In this document: piece after piece, positions 28,204-38,435 of the stretch
Layout: every line of letters begins with the position of its first letter
Numbering within the stretch: the first letter of the stretch is position 1
Origin: Pseudidiomarina halophila
GTDB lineage: Bacteria > Pseudomonadota > Gammaproteobacteria > Enterobacterales > Alteromonadaceae
Direction of reading: 5' to 3'
DNA length: 64,000 nt
Assembly (NCBI RefSeq): GCF_003987215.1
Contig: NZ_PIPW01000003.1
Location: 310,001 to 374,000 of the forward strand
The notes under the pieces: model-generated
Databases searched by the model: none
Told to the model about the DNA's origin: nothing
The model's input: the letters and a program-made list of their open reading frames with translations, nothing else
Position numbers and translations under genes: made by a program

Positions 28204-29259
28204 ATGGCGGTGGCAAAATTTTTTAATCCGGTTTCCTTAATCGTCGCACTGTTGGCATTAGCGGCGGCTTATTTCATCTTCATTCATGAAGCAGTTATTG
28301 AAGAGCAGCGAGCGCAAGAAGCCGTTCCTGTTAAAGTGAGTGCGGCTGAGATTAAACCTTTTCGCGATATTATTGCAGCTATTGGTACTGCTCAGGCGAA
28401 TGAGTCGGTGGTGATCACTGCGCAAACCCAGGAAAAAGTGATCGCGGTTCATTTTAGTGATGGTCAGACCGTGTCAGCGGGTGATTTACTGGTTGAACTT
28501 GATGCGCGCGAAGAACAAGCCCGCGTACAGGAGCTGAAATTCCGCCTGGCGGAAGCGAAACGCCAATACCAACGGTTACAGGACCTGGCCCGCCAGAACG
28601 CCGCCTCACAGCAGCAGCTTGAAACTCAAGATGTCGTGGTTAAAGAAATTGTGGCATTACTGGAAGTCGCTGAAACCCAGCTTGCGCAAAAACGCATCGT
28701 CGCGCCATTTGACGGCCGTTTAGGTATTCGTCAGATCAGCGTGGGCTCGCTGGTGGCGCCGGGACAAGAGATCACCACCCTCGACGATATTACCCCGATC
28801 AAACTGGATTTCAGTGTACCGGAACTAGTGTTCGCCAGCCTGGCCATTGATCAGACGATTACTGCGCTAAGCGGTGCTTACCCGGGACGCGAGTTTCAGG
28901 GCATCATTCGTAGTATTGATTCGCGGGTGGATCCGCTGACACGCTCAATTTTAGTGCGCGCCGAAGTTCCTAACAAGAACCTGTTGTTGCGTCCGGGCAT
29001 GCTGCTGCGGGTCGAGCTACTGCGTAGTGTTGATAGCGTTATGCTGCTGCCCGAGCGCGCAGTGGTACCACTGGATACCCGGCACTTTGTGTATGTTGTT
29101 GGCGAAGATAATATCGCCAGAGAGCGCCAGATTACCATCGGTCGTCGTCAGCCGGGTGTTGTGGAAGTTATTGACGGTCTTGAACCTGGCGAACAGATTG
29201 TAACTGACGGCATCGTGCGCATGCGCGATGGCATCGAAGTTACCATTAAGGAGAGCTAA
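28204..29259 (+). CDS. RND efflux periplasmic adaptor (membrane fusion protein)
   Basis: 351 residues. An N-terminal anchor (about 10-30) is followed by a lipoyl-like half (VVITAQTQEKVIAVHFSDGQ), a coiled-coil hairpin (about 105-150), the second lipoyl half with RIVAPFDGRLGIRQISVG, and a beta-barrel domain. It links an inner-membrane RND pump to an outer-membrane channel. GGGGAG precedes the ATG. The RND pump gene starts two bases after its stop. No TolC-like gene or local regulator is present. Confidence 0.93.
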   Translation: MAVAKFFNPVSLIVALLALAAAYFIFIHEAVIEEQRAQEAVPVKVSAAEIKPFRDIIAAIGTAQANESVVITAQTQEKVIAVHFSDGQTVSAGDLLVELDAREEQARVQELKFRLAEAKRQYQRLQDLARQNAASQQQLETQDVVVKEIVALLEVAETQLAQKRIVAPFDGRLGIRQISVGSLVAPGQEITTLDDITPIKLDFSVPELVFASLAIDQTITALSGAYPGREFQGIIRSIDSRVDPLTRSILVRAEVPNKNLLLRPGMLLRVELLRSVDSVMLLPERAVVPLDTRHFVYVVGEDNIARERQITIGRRQPGVVEVIDGLEPGEQIVTDGIVRMRDGIEVTIKES

Positions 29260-29261
29260 TC

Positions 29262-32200
29262 ATGTTGCTCTCCGATGTCTCCGTAAAACGTCCGGTATTT
29301 GCGACCGTCATCAACCTGTTACTGATCGTCTTCGGTATTGTCTGTTTTACCATGCTACCGTTGCGCGAATACCCCGATATTGATCCGCCAGTGGTATCCA
29401 TTGATACCAGCTACCCGGGTGCATCAGCAGAGATCGTTGAAACCCAGATCACCCAGCCTATCGAAGACCGGATCAGCGGTATCGAGGGCATCAAAAACAT
29501 AAGCTCCAGCAGCCGCAACGGTCGCTCGCGCATCACCATCGATTTTAACCTGAGTCGCGATGTGGATTCTGCCGCCAACGATGTGCGTGATCGGGTGTCG
29601 CGGGTGGTGGATAACTTGCCTGAGCAGGTCGACCCACCCGAGGTGTCGAAGGCTAACTCCGATGAAACCACCGTGGTGTGGTACAACCTGCGCAGCGAAA
29701 ACCTCAGTATTCTGGAACTGACCGACTATGCGGACCGCTATATTGTCGAACGGCTGTCCGTGGTCGACGGTGTGGCCCGGGTGAACCTTGGTGGTGAGCG
29801 CCGTTACGCCATGCGCGTCTGGCTTGATCGCGATGCAATGGCGGCACGAAATATTACCGTGGCCGATATCGAAAGTCGCTTACGTTCCGAGAACGTCGAG
29901 TTACCTGCTGGTGAAGTCGAATCCGTTGATCGGGAGTTTACCGTCCGCGTGGCGCGAACTTATCTCAACCCCGACGATTTCAGATTACTCGCTATAAAGC
30001 GTGGTGACAGCGGCCAATTGGTGCGCCTTGGTGAAGTTGCGCGGATCGAGATGGGCTCGGAAGACGACAAAACTGAATTCCGCGGTAATGGCATCAATAT
30101 GATTGGTATTGGTGTCATTAAACAATCAAAAGCGAACACCCTTGAAGTGGTGGAGAGTGTCCGGCGCGAAATCGAAACCATCCAGCAGACCTTGCCGGAA
30201 TCGATGATCATTGTGCCGAGTTACGATTCGTCGATCTTCATTAAAGGTTCGATTGATGAAGTCTACAATACCCTCGGTATCGCCATGGGACTGGTGGTGG
30301 TGGTTATCTACCTATTCCTTGGCAATATTCGCGCCACCCTGATCCCGGCGCTGACGGTGCCGGTAGCGATCATTGCCTCCTACATAGCGCTCTTTGCCAT
30401 GGGATTCTCCGTGAACTTGCTGACCTTGTTGGCGTTAGTGCTGGCAATAGGCCTGGTAGTGGATGACTCGATCGTGGTGCTGGAGAATATCTACCGGCGT
30501 GTGGAAGCGGGCGAGCCACCCTTATTAGCCGCGTACCGGGGTGCGCGCGAAGTTGGTTTTGCTGTGGTAGCGACCACCCTGGTGTTAATTGCGGTGTTCG
30601 TGCCCCTGGCATTCCTGGACGGCAATATCGGTCAGCTCTTCACTGAATTTGCGCTGGCGATTGCCGCCGCGGTGCTCTGTTCGAGTATTGCTGCGTTAAC
30701 CTTGTCGCCCATGTTGAGCTCGAAGATCCTGCGCCGCCGTGAACGCACCAGTCGTTTTGGGCGCGGCATGGATCGCTTCTTTAACTGGGTTGAAGAAGGG
30801 TATGGACGTGTTTTAAAACGTACTCTGGCCTACCCATGGCTGGCGGTGGTGTTGGTGATACTTGCGACACTTGTGTCTTACAACATGCTGAAGCTGGTAC
30901 CGCAGGAATTTGTGCCGCCAGAAGACCGTGGCACCTTCTTTGTCATGGTGCGCAGCGCCGAAGGTGCGAGTTTCGAGTCCAACGCCGAGCATATGCGCGA
31001 GATCGAAGCCTTGCTCTTACCTTATCTGGATGAAGGCAAGATTGACCGTCTCTTAGTCCGTTCGCCGGGTTGGGGTAACTCGGCAGGTATTGCCATTGTT
31101 GGCGCGGTGCCGTTTGACGACCGTGAATGGAGTACTTTCGAGCTGATGGACGAAGTCAGTGCCAAACTCAATCAGGTCAGTGGGGTGCGGGCCTTTGCCT
31201 TTATGCGTAGTGGCATCTCCGGCGGCAGCGGGCGACCGGTACAATTCGTCCTGCAGGGGAATACCTATGATCAGCTTGCCGCTTATCGGGACATCGTGAT
31301 TGAGGAAGCAAGCAAGAATCCGAATTTACTGGAGCTTGACAGCGACTTTAAACAAACCCTGCCGCAGTTACTGATCCAGATCGATCAGACCCGTGCTGCC
31401 GATATGGGTGTGTCGGTCGGCGATATTGGCCGTACCCTCGAAACCATGTTGGGCGAGCGGCGCGTGACCACCTACCTGGACCGTGGTGAAGAGTACGATG
31501 TGATACTGGAAGGTGAACGCGCGGATTACCGTGATCCGACCGCCATCGACCAGATTTACGTGCGCTCAAATAGTAGTGGTGAGTTAATTCCGTTGGCGAA
31601 CCTGGTGACCATTGAAGAGCGGGCTACCTCGGGTCAGCTTAACCGCTACAACCGGATGCGCAGTATTACCATCGAAGCCAACTTAGCCGAGGGGTATTCA
31701 CTGGGCGATGCGCTGGCGTTTTTAGAGAATATTGTCGCAGAGAAACTGCCTGATGATGTGTCGATTGATTACAAAGGTGAGTCACAGCTGTATCAGGAAA
31801 GCGGTAGCTCAGTGATATTTGTCTTCGCGCTGGCCCTTGTCATCGCTTACCTGGTGCTTGCGGCTCAGTTTGAGAGCTTCATTCACCCGCTGGTTATTAT
31901 GTTGATGGTGCCAATCGCGATTCTGGGGGCGGCTTTTGGTTTGTACTTCACCGATCTCACGCTCAATATCTACAGCCAGATAGGTATCGTCATGCTGATT
32001 GGGTTAGCGGCCAAAAACGGTATTCTTATCGTGGAATTCGCGAACCAGTTGCGTGATGCCGGGCATGACTTTGATGAAGCACTGATCCGCGCTTCGCAGC
32101 AGCGCTTGCGGCCCATCGTGATGACCGCATTTACCACCTTAATGAGCGCGGTTCCGCTCATCCTGGGCACAGGCCCGGGTGCTGAAAGCCGTATGGTCAT

Positions 32201-32369
32201 TGGTACGGTGATTTTCTGTGGGGTTGCGTTCTCAGCCTTCCTGACGATTTTTGTGATCCCGTCGCTGTACTCGGTGCTGGCACGTAATACCACATCGCCG
32301 ATGGCGCTGAGTCATGAATTGGACGAGCTTCAGCAACGTTTTCCTAAGCACCAGAGCGACAACGATTAG
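29262..32369 (+). CDS. RND family multidrug efflux transporter permease (AcrB-type)
   Basis: 1035 residues with the 12-helix RND layout and two large periplasmic loops. The N-terminus SVKRPVFATVINLLLIVFG and LPLREYPDIDPPVVSI are typical of HAE-1 pumps. The proton-relay aspartate pair is in AIGLVVDDSIVVLENI of helix 4, and GAAFGLYFTDLTLNIYSQIG marks the C-terminal half. It exports drugs or amphiphilic compounds using the proton gradient. Substrate range cannot be predicted. Its end overlaps the convergent phosphodiesterase gene by 4 bases. Confidence 0.95.
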   Translation: MLLSDVSVKRPVFATVINLLLIVFGIVCFTMLPLREYPDIDPPVVSIDTSYPGASAEIVETQITQPIEDRISGIEGIKNISSSSRNGRSRITIDFNLSRDVDSAANDVRDRVSRVVDNLPEQVDPPEVSKANSDETTVVWYNLRSENLSILELTDYADRYIVERLSVVDGVARVNLGGERRYAMRVWLDRDAMAARNITVADIESRLRSENVELPAGEVESVDREFTVRVARTYLNPDDFRLLAIKRGDSGQLVRLGEVARIEMGSEDDKTEFRGNGINMIGIGVIKQSKANTLEVVESVRREIETIQQTLPESMIIVPSYDSSIFIKGSIDEVYNTLGIAMGLVVVVIYLFLGNIRATLIPALTVPVAIIASYIALFAMGFSVNLLTLLALVLAIGLVVDDSIVVLENIYRRVEAGEPPLLAAYRGAREVGFAVVATTLVLIAVFVPLAFLDGNIGQLFTEFALAIAAAVLCSSIAALTLSPMLSSKILRRRERTSRFGRGMDRFFNWVEEGYGRVLKRTLAYPWLAVVLVILATLVSYNMLKLVPQEFVPPEDRGTFFVMVRSAEGASFESNAEHMREIEALLLPYLDEGKIDRLLVRSPGWGNSAGIAIVGAVPFDDREWSTFELMDEVSAKLNQVSGVRAFAFMRSGISGGSGRPVQFVLQGNTYDQLAAYRDIVIEEASKNPNLLELDSDFKQTLPQLLIQIDQTRAADMGVSVGDIGRTLETMLGERRVTTYLDRGEEYDVILEGERADYRDPTAIDQIYVRSNSSGELIPLANLVTIEERATSGQLNRYNRMRSITIEANLAEGYSLGDALAFLENIVAEKLPDDVSIDYKGESQLYQESGSSVIFVFALALVIAYLVLAAQFESFIHPLVIMLMVPIAILGAAFGLYFTDLTLNIYSQIGIVMLIGLAAKNGILIVEFANQLRDAGHDFDEALIRASQQRLRPIVMTAFTTLMSAVPLILGTGPGAESRMVIGTVIFCGVAFSAFLTIFVIPSLYSVLARNTTSPMALSHELDELQQRFPKHQSDND

Positions 32370-33094
32370 TCGATGTGCCAGGTCTCTGAGGGCTGCACCT
32401 GCAGCCCTTGGAGGACGTTACGGGCAACGCTTGGATGGTTGGTAAAGATACCGTCGACGCCCATTGTGTGAAGATCGCGCATATCTTCGGGTTCATCTAC
32501 CGTAAACACAAACACCTGCAAACCGCGGGCATGGGCGTCGGCGACGAACTCAGGCGTGACGAAGTCGACATCAATATGCACGGACCAGGCCTGGAGTTCA
32601 CTGGCGAAAGCCGCGTAACTTAACGGACATGAGGTGGTGAGCGCGCCGATGAGTTGTTGCGGGTGATCTTCCTTAAGCTGGCGTAACCAATGGTGGTTAA
32701 AGCTCGACACCAACAGTTGTTCACGGCTATAGCCAAGTTCAGCGCGGGCAAAGCGTAAGTGCTTGGTCAAACCGCGGGCAATGTCGGCTCCTTTCAATTC
32801 GATATTCACCATGCAGCGCCCGGCGATGAACGCCAGCGCCTCATCCAGCGTCGGCACCGGTTGCTGACCGAAAACCTTTAGTTTGCGTACTTGCTCTAAG
32901 GTCAGATCTTGCAAGCGGCCGGGATGTGCAGTGAGTCGTGCCAAGTACCTGTCGTGGAATACAATCCACTCATCCTGCAGCGGATAAACATCGAGTTCAA
33001 TACCATCGGCGCCCGCGTCCAGGGCGCGACCGAAGGCCGTCAGGGTATTCTCTGGGGCTTCAAAACTCGCGCCGCGATGAGCGATAATCAGCAT
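32366..33094 (-). CDS. ugpQ: Glycerophosphodiester phosphodiesterase (UgpQ-like)
   Basis: 242 residues. The catalytic signature AHRGASFEAPENTLTAF includes the histidine and arginine pair, followed by ELDVYPLQDEWIVFHD with metal ligands, and NIELKG. It hydrolyses glycerophosphodiesters to glycerol 3-phosphate and an alcohol. No signal peptide, so it is cytoplasmic. It lies 5 bases after psd on the same strand, giving a phospholipid-linked pair. Confidence 0.94.
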   Translation of the reverse strand: MLIIAHRGASFEAPENTLTAFGRALDAGADGIELDVYPLQDEWIVFHDRYLARLTAHPGRLQDLTLEQVRKLKVFGQQPVPTLDEALAFIAGRCMVNIELKGADIARGLTKHLRFARAELGYSREQLLVSSFNHHWLRQLKEDHPQQLIGALTTSCPLSYAAFASELQAWSVHIDVDFVTPEFVADAHARGLQVFVFTVDEPEDMRDLHTMGVDGIFTNHPSVARNVLQGLQVQPSETWHID

Positions 33095-33099
33095 AAGCG

Positions 33100-33969
33100 C
33101 TAGTCGTCTCGTTCCCCGAGCACCTGTCCCATACGGGTGACAGATAGGGGACCAAGATCGTCATCAAAATCAATGGTGTCTTCAGGGAACGTGAGTACCA
33201 CCGTTGAACCCAGCTTAAAGTGTCCCATTTCTTCACCTTTCGCCAGGCGAATCGCCTGATCACCGCTGGCCGGGTAGTCCCAGCTATGCACATGCTTACC
33301 GGTTGGCGGGGTCACTGTGCCGGCCCAGACGGTGCCGATACTGGCAACGATCGTAGCGCCGACCAGCACCATCGCGAATTTACCGAACTCACCATCAAAA
33401 ATCGCAACCACGCGTTCATTACGAGCGAATAAGTTAGGCACATTGGCGGCAGTTAAAGGATTTACCGAAAATAAATCACCAGGCACATAGATCATTTTAC
33501 GCAGCACACCATCGCACGGCATGTGGATGCGGTGGTAGTCTTTGGGTGCTAAATAAATGGTGGCAAATTCACCGTTTTTAAATGCATGGGCATCACGCGG
33601 ATCGCCGCCCAGTAGTTCGGTCAGGCTGTAATCGTGGCCTTTGGCCTGAAAAATGCGACCGTCCTTGATGTCACCTAACTGACTGATTGCGCCATCGACC
33701 GGATGGGCGAATTGATGTGCTTCGCTTGCCTGCAGCGGACGTGACTCCGGCTTGAGGTAGCGGGTAAAAAAGTCATTAAAAGTCTTATAATGGCTGGGGC
33801 TCTCATGTATTGCCTCGCTCATATCGACTTTATATTGCCGGATAAACCAGCGGATAAAGAGTTGTGTAAACCACCCGGCGCGGGCAGCCGCAAAAGCTCC
33901 GACTAAGCGCGACAAAGCATGCTTAGGCGTTAAGTACTGCACTTTAATTTTTACATCGTCCCAATTCAC
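33100..33969 (-). CDS. psd: Phosphatidylserine decarboxylase proenzyme
   Basis: 289 residues. The self-cleavage motif is [11 protein letters not shown], with Ser255 expected to become the pyruvoyl group of the alpha chain. [15 protein letters not shown] and [11 protein letters not shown] are family-typical. It makes phosphatidylethanolamine from phosphatidylserine at the inner membrane. Its start overlaps the rsgA stop by four bases, as in the common rsgA-psd operon. Confidence 0.96.
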   Translation of the reverse strand: MNWDDVKIKVQYLTPKHALSRLVGAFAAARAGWFTQLFIRWFIRQYKVDMSEAIHESPSHYKTFNDFFTRYLKPESRPLQASEAHQFAHPVDGAISQLGDIKDGRIFQAKGHDYSLTELLGGDPRDAHAFKNGEFATIYLAPKDYHRIHMPCDGVLRKMIYVPGDLFSVNPLTAANVPNLFARNERVVAIFDGEFGKFAMVLVGATIVASIGTVWAGTVTPPTGKHVHSWDYPASGDQAIRLAKGEEMGHFKLGSTVVLTFPEDTIDFDDDLGPLSVTRMGQVLGERDD

Positions 33970-35030
33970 TTCTTACTACCTCGAGGTATTGCGCGTGACG
34001 GTTTGCTGCTCGCCATCGACTCTATGATTTTGTGGAAATTGTACAACCGAAGTGGATGCAGATCACCTGCTTCCACCGCCTGTTGTAATGCGCAGCCTGG
34101 ATCCTGCGGCTGATGCCGGCAATCGCGGAACTTACACTGACCCAAAAACGGCCGGAAATCGATAAAGCACCAGGCGACGCGGGTCTCATCTAAATGCCAG
34201 AGGGCAAACTCGCGAATGCCTGGCGAGTCGATAAGGAAACCGCCGTCTGGTAAGGGGTAGCGGGTAGCAACAGTGGTCGTATGTTGACCTAACCCGGAGT
34301 TACTGGAAACGTCACCGACATCGGCGTCGATGTCAGGCAGGAGCGCATTAACCAGCGATGATTTCCCCACCCCGGACTGGCCGACGACGATAGAAACCTG
34401 ATTTTGTAACAAGGTTTTTATGTCGGTGAGGCCACCGTTGGTTTTTGCACTTACACTAAGGACCTCGTAACCGATGTCTTTATACATGGTCAGTGCAGCT
34501 TCAATTTCCTCGCGCTGTGCGGGCTCGATGTCGGTCAGCAAGTCGGCTTTGTTGAGCACAATGACCGGGGTGATATCAATGTCTTCGCAGGCAACCAGGT
34601 AACGGTCGATAATTTGCGTTGAAAAGGCTGGTAATACGCTGGAAATGATCAGGATCTGATCGATATTGGAGGCAACTGGCTTCACCCCGTCATAATAATC
34701 AGGGCGACTCAGTAGCGAGCGGCGCGGCTGTACCGCCTCGATAACACCTTGTTCAGTGTTTGCGCTTTGGCCGGTGAAACGGCGCCATACCACTTCATCG
34801 CCACACACCAGACTTTCGATGCCACGACGGATGTTACAACGGAAGTTTTGTTGTTCATCATTTGCCACTATGGCGTGCTGCCCGAACCGCGCAACAATGA
34901 TGCCGGACTCCGCACCACCTAAACTTGCATCATCGAGCTCTTGTTCGAGATCGTTTTGCTGCAACCGTTTTTGCTGGTTGGCGCGAACGCGGCGTAACTG
35001 CCCTTTATTTAACTTTCGATGTTTACCCAC
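33966..35030 (-). CDS. rsgA: Ribosome small subunit-dependent GTPase A
   Basis: 354 residues from a GTG at 35030, preceded by AGGAG at a good distance; the longer frame to the ATG at 35153 adds 41 residues that do not resemble the family, which usually starts with [10 protein letters not shown]. Order of domains: basic N-terminal tail, OB fold, circularly permuted GTPase with NKADLL before the P-loop GQSGVGKSS, and a C-terminal zinc knuckle ([15 protein letters not shown]). It matures the 30S subunit. Divergent from orn. Confidence 0.95.
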   Translation of the reverse strand: MGKHRKLNKGQLRRVRANQQKRLQQNDLEQELDDASLGGAESGIIVARFGQHAIVANDEQQNFRCNIRRGIESLVCGDEVVWRRFTGQSANTEQGVIEAVQPRRSLLSRPDYYDGVKPVASNIDQILIISSVLPAFSTQIIDRYLVACEDIDITPVIVLNKADLLTDIEPAQREEIEAALTMYKDIGYEVLSVSAKTNGGLTDIKTLLQNQVSIVVGQSGVGKSSLVNALLPDIDADVGDVSSNSGLGQHTTTVATRYPLPDGGFLIDSPGIREFALWHLDETRVAWCFIDFRPFLGQCKFRDCRHQPQDPGCALQQAVEAGDLHPLRLYNFHKIIESMASSKPSRAIPRGSKK

Positions 35031-35143
35031 AAGGCTCCTAACTTGGTTGGGAACGTCAATTGCTGCTAATGATACAATATTCTTTGCAACTCCGCCTGAA
35101 TTACGCACAATGGGCGCTAATAGTTTTAACCAGAGGGTAGACC

Positions 35144-35698
35144 ATGACCGCAACTGCAGATCGACTGATTTGGATCGATTTAGAGATGACTGGCCTGGAG
35201 CCGGACCGCGATTTCATTATTGAAGTGGCAACCATTATCACCGATCAGCACCTCAACATACTGGCGGAAGGCCCGGTGATTGCAGTGCATCAGCCGCAGA
35301 CCCACCTTGATCTAATGGATGACTGGAATGTCCGTACCCATACTGGTTCAGGACTTGTCGAACGGGTGAAGGCGAGCATGCAGGATGAAGCTGCAGCGGA
35401 ACAACAGACCCTCGAATTTCTCGCCAACTGGTGCACCCCGCAGAGTTCACCTATGTGCGGCAACAGCATCTGTCAGGACCGGCGCTTTCTTGCCCGTCAC
35501 ATGCCCAAACTTGAGGCATTTTTCCACTACCGTAATCTGGATGTCAGTACGGTGAAACAGCTCGCCAAATATTGGGCTCCGGACATTGCGGCGGGCGTGA
35601 TAAAGCAAGGGGCACATACGGCGCTCGCGGATATTCGTGAGTCGATAGATGAATTACAGCATTACCGTGCGCACTTTTTCGACATTCAAGTAGAATAA
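35144..35698 (+). CDS. orn: Oligoribonuclease
   Basis: 184 residues. DEDDh exonuclease motifs are present: [37 protein letters not shown] and [14 protein letters not shown]. It degrades two-base RNAs, including pGpG made by cyclic di-GMP breakdown, which links functionally to the GGDEF protein elsewhere in the window. A GAGGGT site precedes the ATG. Divergent from rsgA and followed by tRNA genes. Confidence 0.97.
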   Translation: MTATADRLIWIDLEMTGLEPDRDFIIEVATIITDQHLNILAEGPVIAVHQPQTHLDLMDDWNVRTHTGSGLVERVKASMQDEAAAEQQTLEFLANWCTPQSSPMCGNSICQDRRFLARHMPKLEAFFHYRNLDVSTVKQLAKYWAPDIAAGVIKQGAHTALADIRESIDELQHYRAHFFDIQVE

Positions 35699-35775
35699 GC
35701 CGAAAAAGCGGTTGCAAAGCCTGCCGAATTCAGTAAAATTCGGCTCCGTCATCGCATTTGATGACAGAAGTTTAA

Positions 35776-35850
35776 GCGGGAATAGCTCAGTGGTAGAGCA
35801 CAACCTTGCCAAGGTTGGGGTCGCGAGTTCGAATCTCGTTTCCCGCTCCA
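35776..35850 (+). tRNA. tRNA-Gly(GCC), copy 1
   Basis: 75 bases including the encoded CCA. Acceptor GCGGGAA pairs with TTCCCGC, the anticodon GCC is at 35808-35810 in the loop TTGCCAA, and the T arm has GTTCGAATC. Identical to the next tRNA. Confidence 0.97.
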
Positions 35851-35878
35851 AACTTCACCTTCGAATACCTTTCTTGAT

Positions 35879-35953
35879 GCGGGAATAGCTCAGTGGTAGA
35901 GCACAACCTTGCCAAGGTTGGGGTCGCGAGTTCGAATCTCGTTTCCCGCTCCA
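35879..35953 (+). tRNA. tRNA-Gly(GCC), copy 2
   Basis: A second copy identical over all 75 bases, 28 bases after the first, with anticodon GCC at 35911-35913 and encoded CCA. The two were probably made by tandem duplication and are transcribed together. Confidence 0.97.
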
Positions 35954-35982
35954 AGTTTAATTAACTATCCTCTTACTTTTTG

Positions 35983-36987
35983 TTAAAGCCCCAGCTGATC
36001 GATCAGTCGCACAACGCCGTGACGAATTGGATCGACGCATGGTAAACCAAGTCGCTGTTCCACTTCGCGGCAGTAGGTCATGGCGCCTTCCTCGTCGACC
36101 GCAGAAGTATTCACTGCAATACCTATGACTTTGGCATTGGGGTTCGTCATCCGCGCCATTTGTTCATTAAGAGCTATGGTTTCTTCCAGGCTTGGTAGCG
36201 GGCGATCCAGGATAGCGCGCATACTCGAGCGTCCCAATGCGTGGCAGACCACGAGCGCGTCCGGTTGTGACCCGTGCAACAAGCCCAGGCTTACCCCGGC
36301 AAATGCAGGATGGGAAAGTGACCCCTGTCCTTCAATAATGTCCCAGTGATCCGGTGCATTGTCTGGCGCCAAATCTTCAATTGCACCAGCGATAAAATCA
36401 GCGATAACACAGTCCACCGCAACACCATCGCCGGCCACCAAAATGCCGCTTTGCCCCGTCGCGCGGAAGCTGACGTCGAGTTCCCGACGCTGCAGCTCGC
36501 GGGTAATCGCTAAACTGGTGTACATTTTGCCTACGGAGCAGTCGGTGCCCACGGTAAGTAACCGTTTGCCGGTGCGGCGATAGCCTTTACCCGTGCGCAG
36601 CCGCTTGCGCGGATGGCGGATATCGAATAACTCGCAACCATTGGCCTCGGCCGCGCTGACCAGTTCAGGAATATCCCGCAGCCGGTCGTGAAGGCCACTA
36701 ATAATATCCATACCGGCGGCGATGGCCTGGTGAATCATGGGCAACCAGGCTTCATCAATATAACCACCGCTGTTGGCAAAACCCAACACAAAGCTTTTCG
36801 CCCCGGCAGCCTTGGCTTCTTCAATTGTCATTGCCGGACAACCGGTCGTCACGGTACAGCCCGGCAGACGCAATTCGCCAATACATTTTTCCGGGCTCCA
36901 GTCCGCCGCGCTACGAGCCATTTTAATGCTAAGGGGATCGTTCGCATCACCAATGAATAGTAAGTAGGGTGCTTTTAGCGGCGTCAT
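35983..36987 (-). CDS. dgcN: D-glutamate N-acetyltransferase DgcN-like protein (DUF1611)
   Basis: 334 residues of the DUF1611 family: an N-terminal Rossmann-like part and a C-terminal P-loop-like part with TVGTDCSVGKMYTSL and IEGQGSLSHPAFAGVSLGLLHG. In marine Pseudoalteromonas, DgcN acetylates D-glutamate at nitrogen; DgcA then racemises the product and the LysR regulator DgcR controls both. Here a LysR gene lies upstream on the same strand, but no dgcA (enolase-superfamily) gene follows; the gene ends beside the tRNA genes. AAGGAA precedes the ATG. The specific function is inferred from the family. Confidence 0.82.
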   Translation of the reverse strand: MTPLKAPYLLFIGDANDPLSIKMARSAADWSPEKCIGELRLPGCTVTTGCPAMTIEEAKAAGAKSFVLGFANSGGYIDEAWLPMIHQAIAAGMDIISGLHDRLRDIPELVSAAEANGCELFDIRHPRKRLRTGKGYRRTGKRLLTVGTDCSVGKMYTSLAITRELQRRELDVSFRATGQSGILVAGDGVAVDCVIADFIAGAIEDLAPDNAPDHWDIIEGQGSLSHPAFAGVSLGLLHGSQPDALVVCHALGRSSMRAILDRPLPSLEETIALNEQMARMTNPNAKVIGIAVNTSAVDEEGAMTYCREVEQRLGLPCVDPIRHGVVRLIDQLGL

Positions 36988-37082
36988 CTGGATTCCTTGA
37001 ATAGGTGGTTAATGTCCGCCATAGGATAAGAAATTGACCGCAAAACAACAGTGAATAAGAGAAGGACCGGTATAACCTGAGG

Positions 37083-37973
37083 TTATGACTGCTGCTCGAG
37101 TAAGGCGCTCTGTACGAAAGGCAAAAATGCCTGGCTAAGTTTCGATAGTGGTTTAGCGGCCAGATGCAGCGCGCGTATTGGCACCTCAAGTGGTGGTTTC
37201 AGGGACGCTGTGGCTATACGTTCATCCGGGTTGCCCTGCGCCGAAATCGCATCGATAGTACAGCAGCCCAGGCCTTGGGCGACCATGCGCGCGGCAATGT
37301 AATAGGTATCGACCTGAATTATCGATGCGGTATCAACCCCGGCCTGATTGAGCTGTTGCCAGAGCAACTGACCGATAGGCCCACTATCCCAGATGGCAAT
37401 CAACGACTGCGTGGAGAGGTCGGCATAGGTCAACGACTGGGGCTGGCTGGCGAAGGTATCACGCGGGTAAAGCACCTTTATTTCAGTGCTGCCAAGTTCG
37501 ATAGCTTCAACGTTTGGATAACTCGGCGAGGCATAGAGCAACGCAAGTTCACAGTCACGCTCAACCAGGGCCTGCATGGCTTCATCATTGTGGATCGTTT
37601 GCAGCCGAAAACGCACCTTAGGGTAGTGCTGATTAAAGCGGGCAATGGCGACCGGGATAACGTTAAAGCCCAGCGCTGGCGTAATGGCTAAATCGATCAG
37701 GCCCTCATCATGACGCTGAATATTTTGTGCAAGCGCCTTAACGCTGTGCAACTGGCGATAAACCTGTTCCACCGCGGGAAACAACGCCAACGCTTCATCG
37801 GTGGGAAGCAACTTACCTTTTTCGCGTTTAAACAGGGCAAAACCAAGTTGTTGTTCCGCATGCCCTAAAGCTTTAGATACCGCGGGCTGGGAAATATGCA
37901 GCAGTTGCGCTGCCGCCGTCACGGATCCGGTCGTATAAATTGCATGAAAAACTTCAATGTGGCGTAAGCGCAT
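37083..37973 (-). CDS. LysR family transcriptional regulator, DgcR-like by context
   Basis: 296 residues. N-terminal winged helix-turn-helix (residues 1-60: RHIEVFHAIYTTGSVTAAAQLLHISQPAVSKAL) and a C-terminal substrate-binding domain. It is encoded 95 bases upstream of dgcN on the same strand and may regulate it. LysR proteins often respond to the substrate of the neighbouring pathway, which would be D-glutamate, but this is inference. No clear T-N11-A operator was assigned. Confidence 0.88.
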   Translation of the reverse strand: MRLRHIEVFHAIYTTGSVTAAAQLLHISQPAVSKALGHAEQQLGFALFKREKGKLLPTDEALALFPAVEQVYRQLHSVKALAQNIQRHDEGLIDLAITPALGFNVIPVAIARFNQHYPKVRFRLQTIHNDEAMQALVERDCELALLYASPSYPNVEAIELGSTEIKVLYPRDTFASQPQSLTYADLSTQSLIAIWDSGPIGQLLWQQLNQAGVDTASIIQVDTYYIAARMVAQGLGCCTIDAISAQGNPDERIATASLKPPLEVPIRALHLAAKPLSKLSQAFLPFVQSALLEQQS

Positions 37974-38033
37974 AATATGGTGGTGAAAACCATCCAGTCG
38001 GCAAGCTAAGATACTGTCATTCTTGCATCGTTT

Positions 38034-38423
38034 TTAATCGTGAACAAGAACCACTAAGCCATGGTCGCGAACCGACAGGTACTCAACTTTCCCTGATTCA
38101 TAGTGTACGGCAGCGACCAGTAGTTCGTCGCCATGGCGCATTACCGAAGAGGTAAGTAACCACTCACTGTTCACGGGTCCGTTTATGGGTAAGGGCGCTT
38201 CGTTACTGTTTAGGTAGCGCTTCAGCTCCTGCACCGTTGGCAGGCGCCAGTTTGCCTCGGCGTCGAGCTGGCCGATGGCGAGCTTGGCCTGGTTCCACTG
38301 CCACTGTTGCGCTTCGCCGGTACATTCGTTAGCCGTTAACGTCTGACCGAGCAGACACGGGTGCCATGTCAGCCCAGGCTGAGTCGCAGCGAGTAATGTG
38401 CGAAACATCAATGCAATCAGCAT
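38034..38423 (-). CDS. DUF1566 domain protein, probably secreted
   Basis: 129 residues. A short hydrophobic N-terminus (LIALMFRTLLAA) acts as a likely signal peptide. The WRLPTVQELKRYL motif and the following SEWLLTSS belong to the Lcl/DUF1566 type of C-type-lectin-like fold. GAGGT precedes the ATG. It follows the DUF423 gene by 12 bases on the same strand. Function not known. Confidence 0.78.
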   Translation of the reverse strand: MLIALMFRTLLAATQPGLTWHPCLLGQTLTANECTGEAQQWQWNQAKLAIGQLDAEANWRLPTVQELKRYLNSNEAPLPINGPVNSEWLLTSSVMRHGDELLVAAVHYESGKVEYLSVRDHGLVVLVHD

Positions 38424-38435
38424 CAGACAATGACC

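Noticed and set aside
35654-35851. Minus-strand ORF of 65 codons starting MERETRFEL
   Set aside because: It is the well-known false ORF antisense to a tRNA gene; the sequence is explained by tRNA-Gly copy 1.
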